Source of the DNA: Symbiodinium natans
Lineage: Eukaryota > Sar > Dinophyceae > Suessiales > Symbiodiniaceae
Direction of reading: 5' to 3'
DNA: 62,000 bases
NCBI GenBank assembly: GCA_905221605.1
Contig: CAJNDS010002744.1
Span: 17,501 to 79,500, forward strand
The translations under genes and the position numbers were made by a program. Position 1 is the first letter of the stretch; every line of letters begins with the position of its first letter. Below are positions 21,420 through 33,552 of this stretch, in pieces. The notes beneath the pieces are model-generated. The model made no database searches. It was given only the letters and a program-made list of their open reading frames with translations, and was not told where the DNA came from.

Positions 21420-22440
21420 AAACATTGTGTATGCTGTTCTAGAATTGCGTTCTGCAGTAGCGAAGTAGTGTTCTTTGCGAATGCTCTGAGCAAACCCTGT
21501 GATTTCCTCGACTGGAAGCCAGTTCATGGGAGCTTTCCCCGATGCTTAGCCTGCCCCTGCCTTCAGAATGTGGGACGGTGTGCAGAGACTAGCTTGCGCC
21601 CCTCCGCAGGCTCCGCAGGCTGTATAGGGACCACAGCCATCGAAGCTGCAATGGCCAAACCCTAAACGAAGCCCTGTGATTTCTTGGGTCGAAGCGCTAA
21701 ACCCTACTAAGCTCTGCTTCAGAGGCGCCATCGGCACCCCCAAGGCCATACCTCTTGCCACACCCACGGCTTGGGCCGCGATTTGAGCCGCGGGGCCTGA
21801 AAGGGGTGATTCAGGATCTAGGTTGAGGGTTTGAGGGTTTATGAGAGCCGCCGCTTGGTAAAGCTTATGCAGGGAGTAACTGTTCCGACTCAGTGGCTTC
21901 TTCTTGCTCCGTCAAGGTCGTAATGGGAGCGTTGAGGAAACTGGGACGGAGTACTTAGTTAGCGCTCATGCTCGTTCCAATTGGATTCGGACTATCGCAC
22001 ATCGTGGCCACTTATGGTTGCAGAGAGTTTGGTGTAGAATGGTGTAGATCTGCTATTTCTGGCATCGCAGTCGTCTGCCATCAGTCGTCTACTACCGAAG
22101 GACATCTAAGAATGCAGGTCTGGATGTTGAGAGCTTGAACGCCGGAAGGGGTCGACTGACCACTCCACTTCCCTCTATATCCTACATCTGACACAGGTCT
22201 TGCTACAGCGAATTCAGTGTGCTCTGCAAACCTTAACACAGTACTCCAGCTACAGGACCGAGAACTTGACCTTGCAAGACGCTGCATTTCTTCTTCCGAG
22301 CGCCAGGCTGCTACTCTGGGGCGCAGATGCCTTGCACTGGATACGTCCACCCACAAACAATCTTGCATCGGTCAAAGCCTTTCCAATCATATACCTGTCC
22401 CAATCCTGTGCCCCCCCCCCTCCTTAGACCCTTCACGCAC
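21420..22440. other. No assignable gene
   Basis: At 22200-22370 both strands carry open, charged frames (plus LQLQDRELDLARRC; minus RVAAWRSEEEMQRLARSS). Neither has splice support, so the coding strand cannot be chosen. Confidence 0.35.
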
Positions 22441-22479
22441 AAATTCCTCTCCTGAACCCGAACCCGAACCCCTCTCCTC

Positions 22480-22590
22480 AACCTCAAGGAACTTCTACAA
22501 CTGGAACAACCTCCCTAAAGTGCTCCGCAGGTACGGGTGCCGCTTTTACCAGGGCCCCTGTGGCAAGGATAGCCTGCCAGAACTTCAACA
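22480..22590 (-). CDS. Unidentified exon (FWQAILATGALVKAAPVPAE)
   Basis: An open segment after a GTTGAAG acceptor-like site reads FWQAILATGALVKAAPVPAE and then HFREVVPVVEVP before a stop. It looks like a helix followed by an acidic/hydrophobic strand. It lies 70 bases downstream, in minus sense, of the exon at 22660-22809 and may be the next exon. Family unknown. Confidence 0.33.
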
Positions 22591-22659
22591 TTGGTTTGGG
22601 GGACTAGGGTTAGTAAGGGTGGAGGGGGGGGGGTCAGGGTCTTGGTTGCAGGTCTTTTG

Positions 22660-22809
22660 GGCCTTCCAGGATTGCGCTGACCATTCGGTATCCATGGAAT
22701 CCAGAGACAGGCTTGCGAAAAAAAGATGCTCCTCCAACAGGCATGGTCGCACAGTAACACCTGCTAACTCTCTGGGAGCTGTTGCCTCGCCAGTGGCAGC
22801 GTCAGCACC
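22660..22809 (-). CDS. Unidentified exon (acidic, LLEEHLFFASLSLD)
   Basis: After a CTGAG acceptor the frame gives ADAATGEATAPRELAGVTV, RPCLLEEHLFFASLSLD and SMDTEWSAQSWKA, 50 residues of balanced composition. The other two frames contain stops or low-quality sequence. The 3' boundary is unclear because no GT follows closely. No domain recognised. Confidence 0.4.
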
Positions 22810-23007
22810 TCAGCTACTCAGACTTTTGTGGGTGCGGAAACAAAATAGCAAACAGGATTTCTGCAAGAAACATGTCGCCTTCATCTGCAGCTGCGTTGCT
22901 TCTGCTTTTTGTTGCTGCGTGGGGGCGAGGGGGCAATGAATTTTGTTTTTGACTTCGGCGATCCTGCGCTTCGTGTCAAAGGCGCTGGACGGAGGTTGTT
23001 GTTGGGC

Positions 23008-23124
23008 CTGCTCTTGACGAATTGGGAGGCATTCGGATGGAGCCGTTCACGACAGCAATCTCCAGCCCGATGATTGTCCGCATGTGGATCAGGGCTTGGG
23101 GGTTCACGAGCTGAACCTGAAACC
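23008..23124 (-). CDS. Unidentified exon (LVNPQALIHMRTIIGLEIAV)
   Basis: A GGCCAG acceptor is followed by FQVQLVNPQALIHMRTIIGL, then EIAVVNGSIRMPPNSSR. The amphipathic pattern is protein-like. A competing frame (RVSGSAREPPSPDPHAD) is also open, so strand and frame are moderately uncertain. It may continue into the exons at 22.5-22.8 kb. Confidence 0.36.
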
Positions 23125-23179
23125 CTGGCCATGTCCAAGGCCCCCTGCCGTCTCCATCCTGTCGCAGCCACACGGGGCT

Positions 23180-25290
23180 TGAAGAGGAGTTGGGGCTTCT
23201 GGGGTCCTTTCAGGAGCGAAGGTTCGTGCGGAGAAATCCCGTGGCTTTCAGTCACCAGATCGGATAGCTTGTCCATGTCTTGGGTTGCACCTTATCATAC
23301 CCAGCCCCTGACATCCTGCAGTAAACGATAAACTAGAAGCATCCAACAAGTGAAGACCGCAGCCAGATCAGAGGCCAAATAATCAAGTCCCAAACGTGCT
23401 ATACTCCCGGGACTCCGAGGACTGCGGTTGCCACGGGATTTTGGTGCCCTGAACTTACTGTCTCTTCAAACAAAAGATGACTTCTAGCCAAAACTCCATC
23501 ACCCCATGTCCCTTTCTTGGAACTTTGGGACCCTCTCCAATCGGGGGACCCCCCTATGCCCTGTTGACCTGTGCAGCATTCATGTCCCTTCATCTTCACA
23601 CTACAATGCACCTCCTAGAAGCCCCTCTACACCCCTTATGGACCCTCCATGGACCTAGCGGTGACCTCGGCATCCCCCTATGGACCCCCATGCACCCCTG
23701 TGGACTCCGTACAGAAAGGTCTTTTTTTGTTGAGGGCCTTCGACACTTCGCAGAGCTCCGCGCCTTCGCTCTTCACCTTTAGGCCCTGAAAACCAAGCTG
23801 ACATGCAACCCAGGGTGCATTTGGCGCCTTATGTTGTCCTATGTAACTCTTTAAGACCCTCCAATTCCCTGTGAAGGACCAGCATGTAAGGGTTCAGGGT
23901 GGAGAACAAGGAAGGTGTACCGTGAAGCCTGCATCGTCGCACCAGGCCCCAGCCGGCCCTCAGCTTGCCTGTGTGCGTCATGAGGAAAGCTTAGAGGCGG
24001 AATCAACTCTGTTCTGAAACACCGCCGCCGTGGCTTCGATTCGTTCCGATGAAATCACATACACCCATCATTCACTACAAGACTTAATGCTTGGTTTTAG
24101 TTCGGTGTTTTTTGTTGGCTTTCAAGGGTGTCACCGGACCCTCAACTTCTTGTCCAGCGCAGAGCTTAGCCCTTGAGATGTAGGAAGTCTGCTATGCTGA
24201 GAAGCTTGAAGGGCACTCCAAGGCCATAAGCTTGGCATCTTGGCAGCCTGCGAGTGGACGACCATGCCTGCCTGAGGCTTTTGGCCCAGGGATGCTTTTA
24301 AGGTGGTCCATTGACGATCCTTCAGCTTTTGTCCCTCCCAGGCATTGGTGACGAAGCTGTGCTGGCTTGCGTTTGTGGGTTTGGGCATCACAAGGAAACC
24401 GCTACGTGCTCTTGTGATGACGTCTGGGTTGTAACTACAAACCCTGAACCGGCCACCGAAGCGAAGCTGGCACGCCCATTTCACGCAAAGGAACAGAGAA
24501 ACCCCAAAGGGCCCAAAAGCACAAGGAGCGGTCATGGTAGGTTTAAGCACGAATTGTAGGTCTTAGGAAGGTCTATGCGCTGGTGACAGCTGAGGCCCAA
24601 GCTGAAGTCTGGCTGCAAACCACAAAAATGCCCTTGAACCACAGCTCAGGCTTTCGATTTCGATTCTCGTGCCGGTGCTGAGCAATCGCGAAATGGAAGG
24701 TGGGACATGCTGCAAGTGCCTGGCTGCTCAAAGCCGCCCCAGTTTACATTCTGGCATTGCTGGGTCCATCCGTGTGTGCCTCCAGACACCAAAAGCATCC
24801 CTCAGCCTGTTGAAGTTTTCGTGTTCCTGAACTTAAAACCCTCCAACTGCCTTAAACTCTGTCCTTTTGAAAAGCTGATTTGGACTTTTGAAGCGAGGGG
24901 CCAGTCCAGATCGCGTCACAGAGCAGCATGTGCCGGGCTGACCATCAAGAGTTTGAGCATGCCACATCGCAACAGGCCCGCGCCGTGAGAAAATGGGAAC
25001 CCTGAGAATACGTCCTAAAGGGAACGGGGAGAAAAACTACCCTAAAACCCTCAACCCTGAACCTCCAAGGGGCCACACTTGGTGGCCCCGTCCCAGCGCG
25101 GTCATTACCGCTCTTTCGGGCAATGCAAGCGCTAGGGCTCCATATTTGAAGAAAACGAATTCTGCCACAGGGCTCTTTGCAGCCAGGCAAGATGGATTGC
25201 TGTTGCAGCGGCCACTTCCCAGACTGCTTTTTTGGGGCTCCTTGGGTTGAGGGATGTTGAAGGTTTCTTCTCATCAGACATTGCAGTCAG
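23180..25290. other. No firmly assignable gene
   Basis: A minus frame at 24131-24550 is open for 139 codons with ordinary composition (SFVTNAWEGQKLKDRQWTTL) but has no recognised domain. A frame at about 25145-25240 may be an exon following 25301-25498 but its phase could not be settled. Confidence 0.35.
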
Positions 25291-25300
25291 CGTGTCACAC

Positions 25301-25498
25301 GATGGCACGAGCGATCAGATTCTGCACACCATGTCTGATGACCAAACATGCAGTCTTGTCCGACAGTCCTCCCGCAACCTTCTGGGCTAGTGCCAAAAGT
25401 GGTCTCGGATTGGGATGACGAGCTTTAGGAACATGAAGGGAACGATGTGCTAGTGCTGGGAAGTAGCCCGCCTCCGGATCTGCCATGACAAGGGCTCT
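25301..25498 (-). CDS. Unidentified exon, 66 codons
   Basis: Begins after GGTCCCAG and ends at a GTGTGA donor; exactly 198 bases in phase 0. It encodes RALVMADPEAGYFPALAHRS, continues through PKARHPNPRPLLALAQKVAG, and ends with KTACLVIRHGVQNLIARAI. Hydrophobic spacing suggests helices packed in a globular domain. Flanking introns carry telomere-like sequence. I do not recognise the family; it is among the better-supported anonymous exons because both boundaries and frame agree. Confidence 0.52.
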
Positions 25499-26004
25499 CT
25501 GGGACCGGGACCCCGCAAAGCAGCTAAGAACAGCTAAGAAGGCCCCCCGTAGCCTGTGGCCCCGGCTTGGCAGCTTGGCACTCCCAAACCCTGAGCCCCC
25601 AAACAGTACGGGCGGTAGAGCTTTGCTTGGACAAAGCCCCAAGAGCCCAAAAGCCCAGCCTTCATTCAGAGGAGTGTATGAGCATGCCTGCCAGCGTGAA
25701 TGCCACCCTTAAAGCACAGGCGAGCAACCTCACTTAACCCTAACAGGGGCAGGACAAGGCCCCTGCGCCACCCTACCCCCCAAAACCCAAACCAAAACCT
25801 ATAAACATCCCTAAAAGCAATGCTTGCCGTCCCGCAGAGCCAGTTGCCTGAGCACTCAGAGGCGTTCGACGTTTCGGAATCCTCCCACTGGGAGGAGTTC
25901 ACATCACAAACCCATCACTTTCTCTCTGGCACGAAGTTACCGACTTCCACTCCAGAAACTGTCCAAGCTTACGACGTCTTGTAGCTTTGGACTTCATGAC
26001 TTCA

Positions 26005-26532
26005 TCATTCATCAGTGGAAGAGGGCAACAACTCATTCTCTCTAAGGAGGATGCAACTTAAAAACGATGCCGCGCAAGCGGTGCGCCCAATGATCGAGCA
26101 GCAAGCCTTTGTTTGGCTGGCAGAAGATGATATACAAACTCCACGTCTGAACTGTAGCCAAAACTCGAGACCCTCGATATGTCCTAAACAGCGAACTGAG
26201 AGTTGCACAGCTCCTTTCAAAAAACGCTCGCAGAGTTTTGACTCTAGCTCATGTAGGAGTTGACGAAAGGATCGCGACGGGCAGGACAGTGCCCGGCCAC
26301 GCTGGCGGGGCACCCTCCTCGTGACCCTGCACGGTTGGACTGATGGAACCTCAAGCCCGTAACTCAGTTTTTCTGAACTGCAAGTTGCAAGCTTCGATGA
26401 AAGATGACAGAGAAGTCTTCGGAACATTTGCAGACGCGCCTTGTCAATCTCAAGACCCACAACTCGCATCCCCAGGCTATCGTCCGGCTGCTTCGTGCTG
26501 TCTGCCGTGCTGTCTGCCGTGCTGTCTGCCAC
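26005..26532 (-). CDS. Hypothetical protein with ADST repeats
   Basis: A 175-codon minus frame opens with three ADST repeats from a 12-bp tandem repeat. Then come GMRVVGLEIDKARLQMFRRL, an Arg/Cys-rich middle, and SFRQLLHELESKLCERFLKG. The frame has a GTG, not ATG, at its first listed codon, so it is likely an internal exon or an exon plus intron. The helix-rich central segment could be coiled coil. Plus-strand frames in the adjoining 26.6-26.9 kb are also open, so transcription direction is not certain. Confidence 0.35.
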   Translation of the reverse strand: MADSTADSTADSTKQPDDSLGMRVVGLEIDKARLQMFRRLLCHLSSKLATCSSEKLSYGLEVPSVQPCRVTRRVPRQRGRALSCPSRSFRQLLHELESKLCERFLKGAVQLSVRCLGHIEGLEFWLQFRRGVCISSSASQTKACCSIIGRTACAASFLSCILLRENELLPSSTDE

Positions 26533-26539
26533 GCTGCCG

Positions 26540-28830
26540 TAGGGGATGGCAGGAGAGAAGGCTTCCCAAGCGGCTTAGAGGTTAAGGCTTTAGGGGAAAA
26601 ACGAGAGTTTTACAGAGTTGTTGAAGCCTCTCGGCCTTCTGCAGCCTTCCTCACCACCTACTTATCGAATTTTTCTGGGGAAGAGAGAAGCCCTCTTCGA
26701 CCACCTCCCACCGTCCCCCTCCTCCGCTGCGAATGGGCCCGGACCCTGTTTAGACAGGGCAGGGGCCTGGAAAGCCGAGTTGCAAAGAGATTTGTTGCGG
26801 CTTATCCAAGTAAGTCATCTAAAGCCCCACCTCCCAGATCCTGTTCTACGCATGCAACAAATCTGTAATCAGCATCACCAGCGGAAACGTCTCACCAAGG
26901 AGGGGGCGGCGCAGGAATGACAGGGGCACGCCTGCACCTCGGCTCCCATGTACCCCACCATGTACCCAAGCCACCTGAACCTCGCAACCAAGACCCCCAC
27001 ACGGGGCAGCTGTTGCTTTTCAGCAGCCATTTGCGTAGGCACCCCTGCAGCAAGGACAGACTGTGCAAGCAATCTTGGCCTAGGGCTTAAGCTGTCTACG
27101 GCAGGGTTTGAGTGGATGAACTCTTGCCTCGTGGTACATGTGGCCAAGCGGGCCTCGGCACCAGCAGTTCCCAAAGCTCCCCAGACTCTCAACCCCTGTC
27201 GGGGACGCGGCTTCGGGCTCAGGGCTATAGGGCTTAGGGCTTAGGGCTTAGGCGCTTATTCCCTAAACAGAGTGTCAACCCTAAGGGGCTCCAACGTGCA
27301 GAGTAAGGGTGGCTCGGCTGGCGAAATCGCGGCGGACCATGGGTTTTCCTGCTTTGGCCTCACTATGGCCTAGGCGTGTGTGAGAGTAGAATGATTCTTC
27401 TATTCTCAGAACCTTCAGGAAGCTGGGACCGTGACCTGAGTCTGCGGTGGAGTTCGGAGATGCTCCCTGCCGACACGACACTTGGGCGCGAACCCCGAAC
27501 CCTACAATCCCTACAACTCCCCAGCATGAAGATTATTGGACCACTCTCTGCAACAGGAACCCTCCATCCCAGAAAACGATGTAGAGCCACAACTCCAAAC
27601 CGCAAAACCTAAACCCCTCCAAAACCGCATCGGACCCATGGCGGCTTGGGTGCTTCGCCTGACCCGCGAAGTCCTCCGAAGCAGAAAGATTTTGACCTCC
27701 CATGGGAATCTTGTCGACAGTGATGAACCCCCGACCCAAACCGAATGAACGAAACTCCTGGCCTTGCAGAATGTGCTCGGGCGAACTTCGATGTCAATAC
27801 TGCTTGCTGACTATCTCTCTACAAGTGGGTGCTACAGCTTGTGGTCTCCATTTTGCGCAGCATGGCCTGTGCAAATCTGGACCACCCACCCATTCTCATC
27901 GTCGGCCTGCACATGAATTCAGCAAACAGGAAGGCTTAGAAGCAAGGAGTCCACAGCCATCAGCAGGCCAGCCATAGAAGGCGAGAGGAAAGCTACAGCA
28001 CGTTGATGCAACAGAAGGAGGAGAGACGTGCCGCCACATTGACATGATATTAGAACAGTGCGTCCAGCAATTGTCAGGGCAGCCAACTGCTGATACAGAA
28101 TCGCCATGTATCATCCTAACAACAGGAAGCTCACTGTTCAGGGTCAGATGACTAAGCTCCTGATACGATTCTTCGCAGCAAGTGACACCACTGCAATCGA
28201 AGAGCAGACGAACCCAAACAGAAGCATGGCCTTGTGACCCAACATGTTTCCACATCTAGCTTAACAACCACAACCTTCCCTCCTCAAAACACAAAGCCTC
28301 TGCCAAGCCAAACTATTTCTGAAGGATGTCGAGGTCGAAGCTCAAAATCGCAACCCCGCACCAACCCCCCACCAGCCCCACAAACACAAAGATTTGCCAG
28401 AGCCTTTTGTGAGCATTTGAGGCTTTGGGACTTCTACGTGGAGTCAGGGGGTTTTCAGTTTGGGCAGGATGATCACTTACATGGGGAAGGGTTGGGGGTT
28501 GAAAAGGTTTGAGGCTGAGCCACAGAGCCCTAAACTTCCCAAGACAAACAAAACCATGCCGAATCCACAGGGTTTTAGGGAATTCGTGCTGTCGCGCAGA
28601 CAACACAGCTGAATTTAGTGGTCCACCGAGATTGTCTAGGAGTCTAGGCTTGCAGGCACAGTCGGCCTCGATCCCTTCGGCGCAGATCGGGCAAAACCAA
28701 GAAGGGTCCTGCAGCTTAGGTGTTGCGAGGGAGAAGCAGCATACCAAGTTGGAAAAACAAAACACTAAATTAAACCCTCCGAAGAGAACCCCCCCCTCTC
28801 TCGCTTTGCTTGTTCTCTCCCTTTCTATGC
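26540..28830. other. Open frames on both strands, none assigned
   Basis: Candidates include a plus frame at 26700-26917 (WKAELQRDLLRLIQ), a minus frame at 26875-27192, and a minus Cys-rich segment at about 28640-28720 (WFCPICAEGIEADCACKP) that may be a small zinc-binding exon after a GCTGCAG acceptor. Short GGGCTTAGGGCTTAGG repeats lie at 27225-27252. Confidence 0.3.
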
Positions 28831-28853
28831 TTCTTCTTATTATTATTGTTATT

Positions 28854-28993
28854 CTGCTTCTTTTTCTTCTGCTTCTGCTTCTTCTGCTTCTTCTTCGTCT
28901 TCTTCTTCTTCTTCTTCTTCTTCTTCTTCTTCTTCTTCTTCTTCTTCTTCTTCTTCTTCTTCTTCTTCTTCTTCTTCTTCTTCTTCTTCTTCT
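28854..28993. repeat. TTC/GAA trinucleotide microsatellite
   Basis: About 140 bp of TTC units on the plus strand, giving poly-Phe, poly-Leu, poly-Glu or poly-Lys frames. Purine/pyrimidine mirror symmetry makes it triplex-prone, like the GAA repeat of Friedreich ataxia loci. The Glu-rich minus frame is not taken as coding. Confidence 0.92.
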
Positions 28994-28999
28994 TTTGTC

Positions 29000-30780
29000 G
29001 GGTTGAGCGCATTACCGAAAGGTCTCAGAGTCTGTGTGAAGCAACTGCAAAGCTGCGTACCCGGAGTGGTCCGACATTTCCCCGAAAGGAAGCAAATGAC
29101 ACCAACATCCCCCGATGCGCCTGATAGGGGTACCCTCCCCCACCGGTCGCCGAAAGCAAAAAGAAAAACATGCACGTCTGAGTCATGTGATCCCGCCCTA
29201 GATTGTGCCCTTTGCTCTCCAAGCATGATGAGTTGTCCCTACTGGATTTGCAGTAGGCACATGGATTGACAGGCATCAAGCAAGGAAACCCCACTCTCTA
29301 AAAGCACGAACCGCCCCCCACAAACCGACGCTGGAAACGGAGCTACAGTGAGATTCTAACCTGAAATCCAACGCTTCCCTCTACATCCGCCTTAAACACA
29401 CTCACCATTTGGGCTTGCCTGCGCCGCCTCCTACATTTTTCTGAACAAACTCATACAAGAAAGCATAATACCACAAGGGATAAAGCCGGTTCTCGATAAG
29501 CTGAGGGTGGTCTTTCATAAAAAGTCGGCAGGCCCTGGGGTGGAGTTCTCCGAGTGTTTCGCTTGCTTGTCTTTATTTATTTGCTTCATTGAGGGAAAGA
29601 AGACAAGGCAAGGGGATGAAGAAGGGATAAGATGAAACGAGAGAGAAAGAGAGAGACAGAGAGAGAGAGAAAGAGCAAGGAGTTTACCCCAGTTGTGACG
29701 GAGAAGATGAAGCACATAGCAGAGAAGAAGAGGGGACGCCATGTTTCCCAAAACAGTGAATGTCACAATGTCCCTCTCCGCTCTCCATCCGAGGACTTGA
29801 ATAGGTTTTCGGAGAGAAAAAGAGGTTGTTTTTCTGCTGATTTGTGCGAAAGGAACCGCAAGATCAAGAGACAAGAAGATGCAACATGTTTGATCTTTCG
29901 GACTTTATTCGGAAAGGCGAATACTTGATTGTTCAACGGAAAAGACGTGGAAGAGGTTGAGGGTCCTACACACTCAAAAGACCTCAAAAATCAAATCTCT
30001 CAACTTTTTTCAACCTCCAAATCCGTAGCAACCAAACCCTAAACCTCACAGCCCAAAAACTCCAAGCCAACAAACGACATGCTCGCCGAGGCCTCCTCGG
30101 CCACTTTTTCAACCTGGGTGTGACGTGTCGCTCAAGCCGGCAAAGACTTCAAGCCCCGAACTGCATGGGGGGCAGCCTACGGAGCTTAGCACGGGCATGG
30201 ACTAGTTGAGCGTCTACACAACACAATCAAACGCTCAGGGTTACAGATGGTCATGGTGCTGTAGGCTAAAGGGCAGGACAGCGCAAGCAGATATCTTGTT
30301 CCAACGTACACCACTCGACTACCCAACGCCACACACGCTAGGGACCATGTCTTAGCCCTCGCCAGACTCTTCAAAAATTGTAACCCCTGCAGAACCCTGA
30401 CATAGGCGTCCGCGCACTAACAAGGCGGGGGTCTTCGGCAAGCCACCAGGCAACTCGACCTGAAATCTGGTCTACGAGGGCTTACGGCCATCGAATCTGT
30501 CACCCACGGCCCTAGGGATTATCCCTCTGTGCAAAGAAGCGGGGAGGGTAGAGGGACAGATCGGAGACGGGATGACCTGAGAGCAAGATTGCTGACATGG
30601 CCTTGCATCGTGCAAGATTTCACGCGCTTCGCTGTGCCCGTAAGGCTTCCCCGTAAGGCTTCGTGAAGCTATCACGATGACGTGACAAGAAGTCCGGACC
30701 ACCCGCGCCTGCATCCAAGCCGGATTCCATTTCGAGCTCCTGCCAGAAGGAGAAGCTTTGAGCTCTAAAAGTCTGAAGTC
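29000..30780. other. No assignable gene; GA microsatellite
   Basis: A GA-rich run lies at about 29638-29675. Frames on either strand pass through it with low-complexity sequence. The stretch is more AT-rich than its neighbours. Confidence 0.4.
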
Positions 30781-30782
30781 TT

Positions 30783-31100
30783 CTAAATGGGATCAGGGTT
30801 TCTTGATGTTTCTTGTTGAGGAACAGGAAGAACAGGACAAGCATGTCTCTTTGCCAGGTCCTGTCCATCTTCTAAGTTGATCTCTAGCAGGGCATACACT
30901 GTCCTCAGACACTTTTTGATGCCACAGCTTCCAGCAACGGATCTCGCGCCTACAAAAAACAGAGTGGCGACGGAAGATTGTAGTGTGTAGGAAAGATTGT
31001 AGGAAAGCTTTTCCAATGAAGTCTGAGCATCCGCCCTGCTGCGCTGGAGAGCAAGTCTGCCTGAGCCCAACATGCCCTGAAGCACACCAATAGCGGACAC
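30783..31100 (-). CDS. Unidentified exon(s), about 100 codons
   Basis: One minus frame runs for 105 codons: SAIGVLQGMLGSGRLALQRS, SLEKLSYNLSYTLQSSVATL, FFVGARSVAGSC and KKCLRTVYALLEINLEDGQD. Periodic hydrophobics indicate amphipathic helices. It lies about 600 bp downstream, in minus sense, of the ZZ-finger exons and could be part of the same gene. GTGTAG inside the region could be a donor, so it may hold two exons with a short intron. No family recognised. Confidence 0.42.
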   Translation of the reverse strand: MSAIGVLQGMLGSGRLALQRSRADAQTSLEKLSYNLSYTLQSSVATLFFVGARSVAGSCGIKKCLRTVYALLEINLEDGQDLAKRHACPVLPVPQQETSRNPDPI

Positions 31101-31688
31101 ATCACAACGATCTCTGTCGACAAACTGCCGGTGTCTTCAGACTGCCCGGATTCCCTTTTCGGAACTCAGGGAATTCTGCCCACGATTCTACCCCTCGCAA
31201 CCTCAAGCTGTGCCACACGGCACCTCCGTCACTGAGCTCAGGGCCATCATGGCGCTGGGCGGCATCCTAGAAGATGTGGGCGGCTGAAAAGAAACCGGAC
31301 GAACCAAACATACTGCACAGAACCACTCGAATTGAACATTCTAGCACCCTTGCTGCAACACCAAAGCTGAGGTCACCTGAGAAGTCTGGTTCAGATCTCA
31401 GGGCGAATGGGGGGTGGTCGGGTGCTCTTGGACCCTTAAACCTTCAAACCCCTGGTAGTTCTCCCGGCCTCGGGTTGGTAATGGCCTCAAAGGCATGACC
31501 CGGGTGCAGCAAGTGCCGCCTTGGGAGGATAGAAAGGCTGGAAGCAGGACACTCGCAGAAATTTCCAGGTCACTTGAGATGTCTGAGAGTACTCATACTG
31601 CTCAGGCCAACTGAGACTGCACGGTCCTTGAGTCTTTGCATGTTGAGGCAGCCAACCAAGGCATGAGCCCCAGAATGCGCACGTTCTG

Positions 31689-32298
31689 AGGCGGGTTCTG
31701 CGAGTGGCAGCCGGCACAAAGGTCGAAGTCCCGGCAGTGCAGACAGCGGTACTGGCCCAGAAGGTGTGCGTCTCACGCTTCTCATGTGCGCTGAGTGCAC
31801 AATGCATGGAACCATGTGGAACTTCTCTCAGGTAGCTTCCACACCACAAGTTTCGGCATTTCAGGAGTGAGATGCGGGAGGTCCAGGGCAAATCGTGGTC
31901 CACAGAAGTCCCCTCCTTTTCCCCAACTTAAAAGGCCAAAAAAAAAATGCCGTGTCCGGGAGACTTTCAGATCTTGTTTTGGCGTGCGACATGACAAGCA
32001 GCACTGAAGGCCCGAAAGCTCTCTCGGACTCTCCCGTTGAACTCATGGCGGCTGCACCCGCACGCCGGAGAAATCCCGTTCGTGGCAGCCATCGCAGATG
32101 ACCCCAAAGTGCGAGGTCCCTGAAGAAGAATCAGGCTTGCATAGCACGTTGTTAACTTTCGGGCCGGGTGGAGAAATGTCAAGGGAATGGGCAACAGGTG
32201 CAGTGCATCGAAGTGCTGCATTCAGTGCACTTAAGACTTGGGTGTCGCAGGGGTCGAAACCACAGTCGAGCCTGAGCCAGATCGTGCACCGATAGGGC
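31689..32298 (-). CDS. ZZ-type zinc-finger protein, two exons
   Basis: Exon A (32298-32058, 241 bp) follows a CCATCAG acceptor and reads an 80-codon segment ending SHFGVICDGCHERDFSGVR, with a GTGCAG donor. Exon B starts at 31751 after GGCCAG with YRCLHCRDFDLCAGCHSQ and may end at a GTGCGC donor near 31689. Joining them across the 306-bp intron (31752-32057) restores the ZZ signature: CDGC, then GVRY, then C..C..DFDLC..C. ZZ fingers bind two zinc ions and recognise N-terminal degrons, histone tails or SUMO in proteins such as p62, HERC2 and CBP. The final His pair of the fold is not yet located. Upstream residues (WLRLDCGFDPCDTQVLSALN) are unidentified. Confidence 0.75.
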
Positions 32299-32299
32299 C

Positions 32300-33540
32300 T
32301 GATGGCAACTCATCTGCTTGGCTTCACCGCTTGCTGCACAGGAGCAACGTGGGGTGACACAAAGCCCTCGGCTGGAAGACAGCGTAAACTACAGAGAATA
32401 CCCTGAACCCTCAACCCTGAACTTTGCTGGCAGCCGTGCGTTTACATGATGTGAACCCGCGTCGGAGTGCAGTCACACGAAGCCAGCGCTCGGAAATGCT
32501 ACACTGAGTGTTTGGTGTTCAGGGTCGGGTTCAGAGATGCCCCTTGAAAGGACACCCTTGACACTAGAACCAGGCCCGCGGGGCGTCAGGCGCTTCCCAC
32601 AAAAGTCTCCACACCTCGACCCATGCCCACCCCCCCCCTGCCCCTCCCCAGCTTTAGTGTTTAGGGACTGCAATTCGCAGCTCACGAAAGAGTCTTCTTT
32701 CAGCCCTGAGCCCTAGGCCCCAAAGCCCTCAATCGGATCTGCCGCCCTATCCTTCGATATTGAGAACCACTTAGCCAACTCCCGGGCTTGGCCTTAGGCA
32801 TCCTTAGGCCTTACAACTCAGGACACAACTCAAACTCCTGGACAAACGCCGCATGACCCCACTCATCATCTAAGTCCTGAGATGCTTCTGCGCAACAAAA
32901 CTTCGTGTGATATACTCCGCTGGACAAAAAGACAGGGTCAAGACACCCAAGTGGTCACCCGCAGACGTACTGGCTGGAGCCTAACTCGAAGCGTGCATTA
33001 CCCTTATTACCATACTATCTCGTCCAAAGTGCCGCCAACCTGATGACAACAGAAGAAGGGGTTTTCTTGAGACTCAAGCAGCTAGCCCACACTCTGACCC
33101 TCAGTTCCTTTCTTTCTGTAAAGCCGTAACAAAAAAACGGACTCTGAACCAGCAGGGCGGATGAGGCGCCTTGATGGCGTCGCAGCCGGGTGCCGCGTGC
33201 GTTCGCACGCAGGCTTTGTGCCTGAGAAGGTGTTTGGGGGGGGGGGGGGGGGGTTGGTGGTGGAATGTGGTGGATTCTCTTCGGGAATTTACGGGTTTTA
33301 GGGGAGTGGAGGTTCTGCGCTGGCGGGCGTTGAGACACTCCAGCTTAAACCTCGGACCCGAATTGCCGCCTTTCAATCCCTTGGAGCACGAATTTGAGCT
33401 CTGAATCCTCAACACCTTGCGCCCTCAACCCATAAGCCCTGCACCCTTCCGGCCGAGAGCGAGGCCAACAGCACCGAGGCTGCTGGTGGAGGTCGAGGTG
33501 GGAGTGCCGAGAGGTCGATCGGACGGGAACCAGGTCTCCT
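32300..33540. other. No assignable gene; poly(G)
   Basis: A minus frame at 32473-32685 is open but unremarkable. CCCTGAACCCTCAACCCTG-like fragments occur near 32400. Confidence 0.4.
33236..33253. repeat. Poly(G) homopolymer, 18 bp
   Basis: Uninterrupted plus-strand G run inside a G-rich stretch; quadruplex-prone. Confidence 0.9.
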
Positions 33541-33552
33541 TTGGATGCTGAG

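Noticed and set aside
20733-21665. Plus-strand 310-codon ORF rich in Val/Gly/His/Arg
   Set aside because: Shadow of the Pro/Gly/Ala repeats on the minus strand, whose composition is a commonly seen protein type.
28849-29226. Glu-rich minus-strand ORF and Leu/Phe-rich plus ORFs
   Set aside because: Caused by the pure TTC/GAA trinucleotide repeat; no unique framing sequence or splice support, unlike the interrupted Glu-rich ORF at 52.0-52.7 kb.
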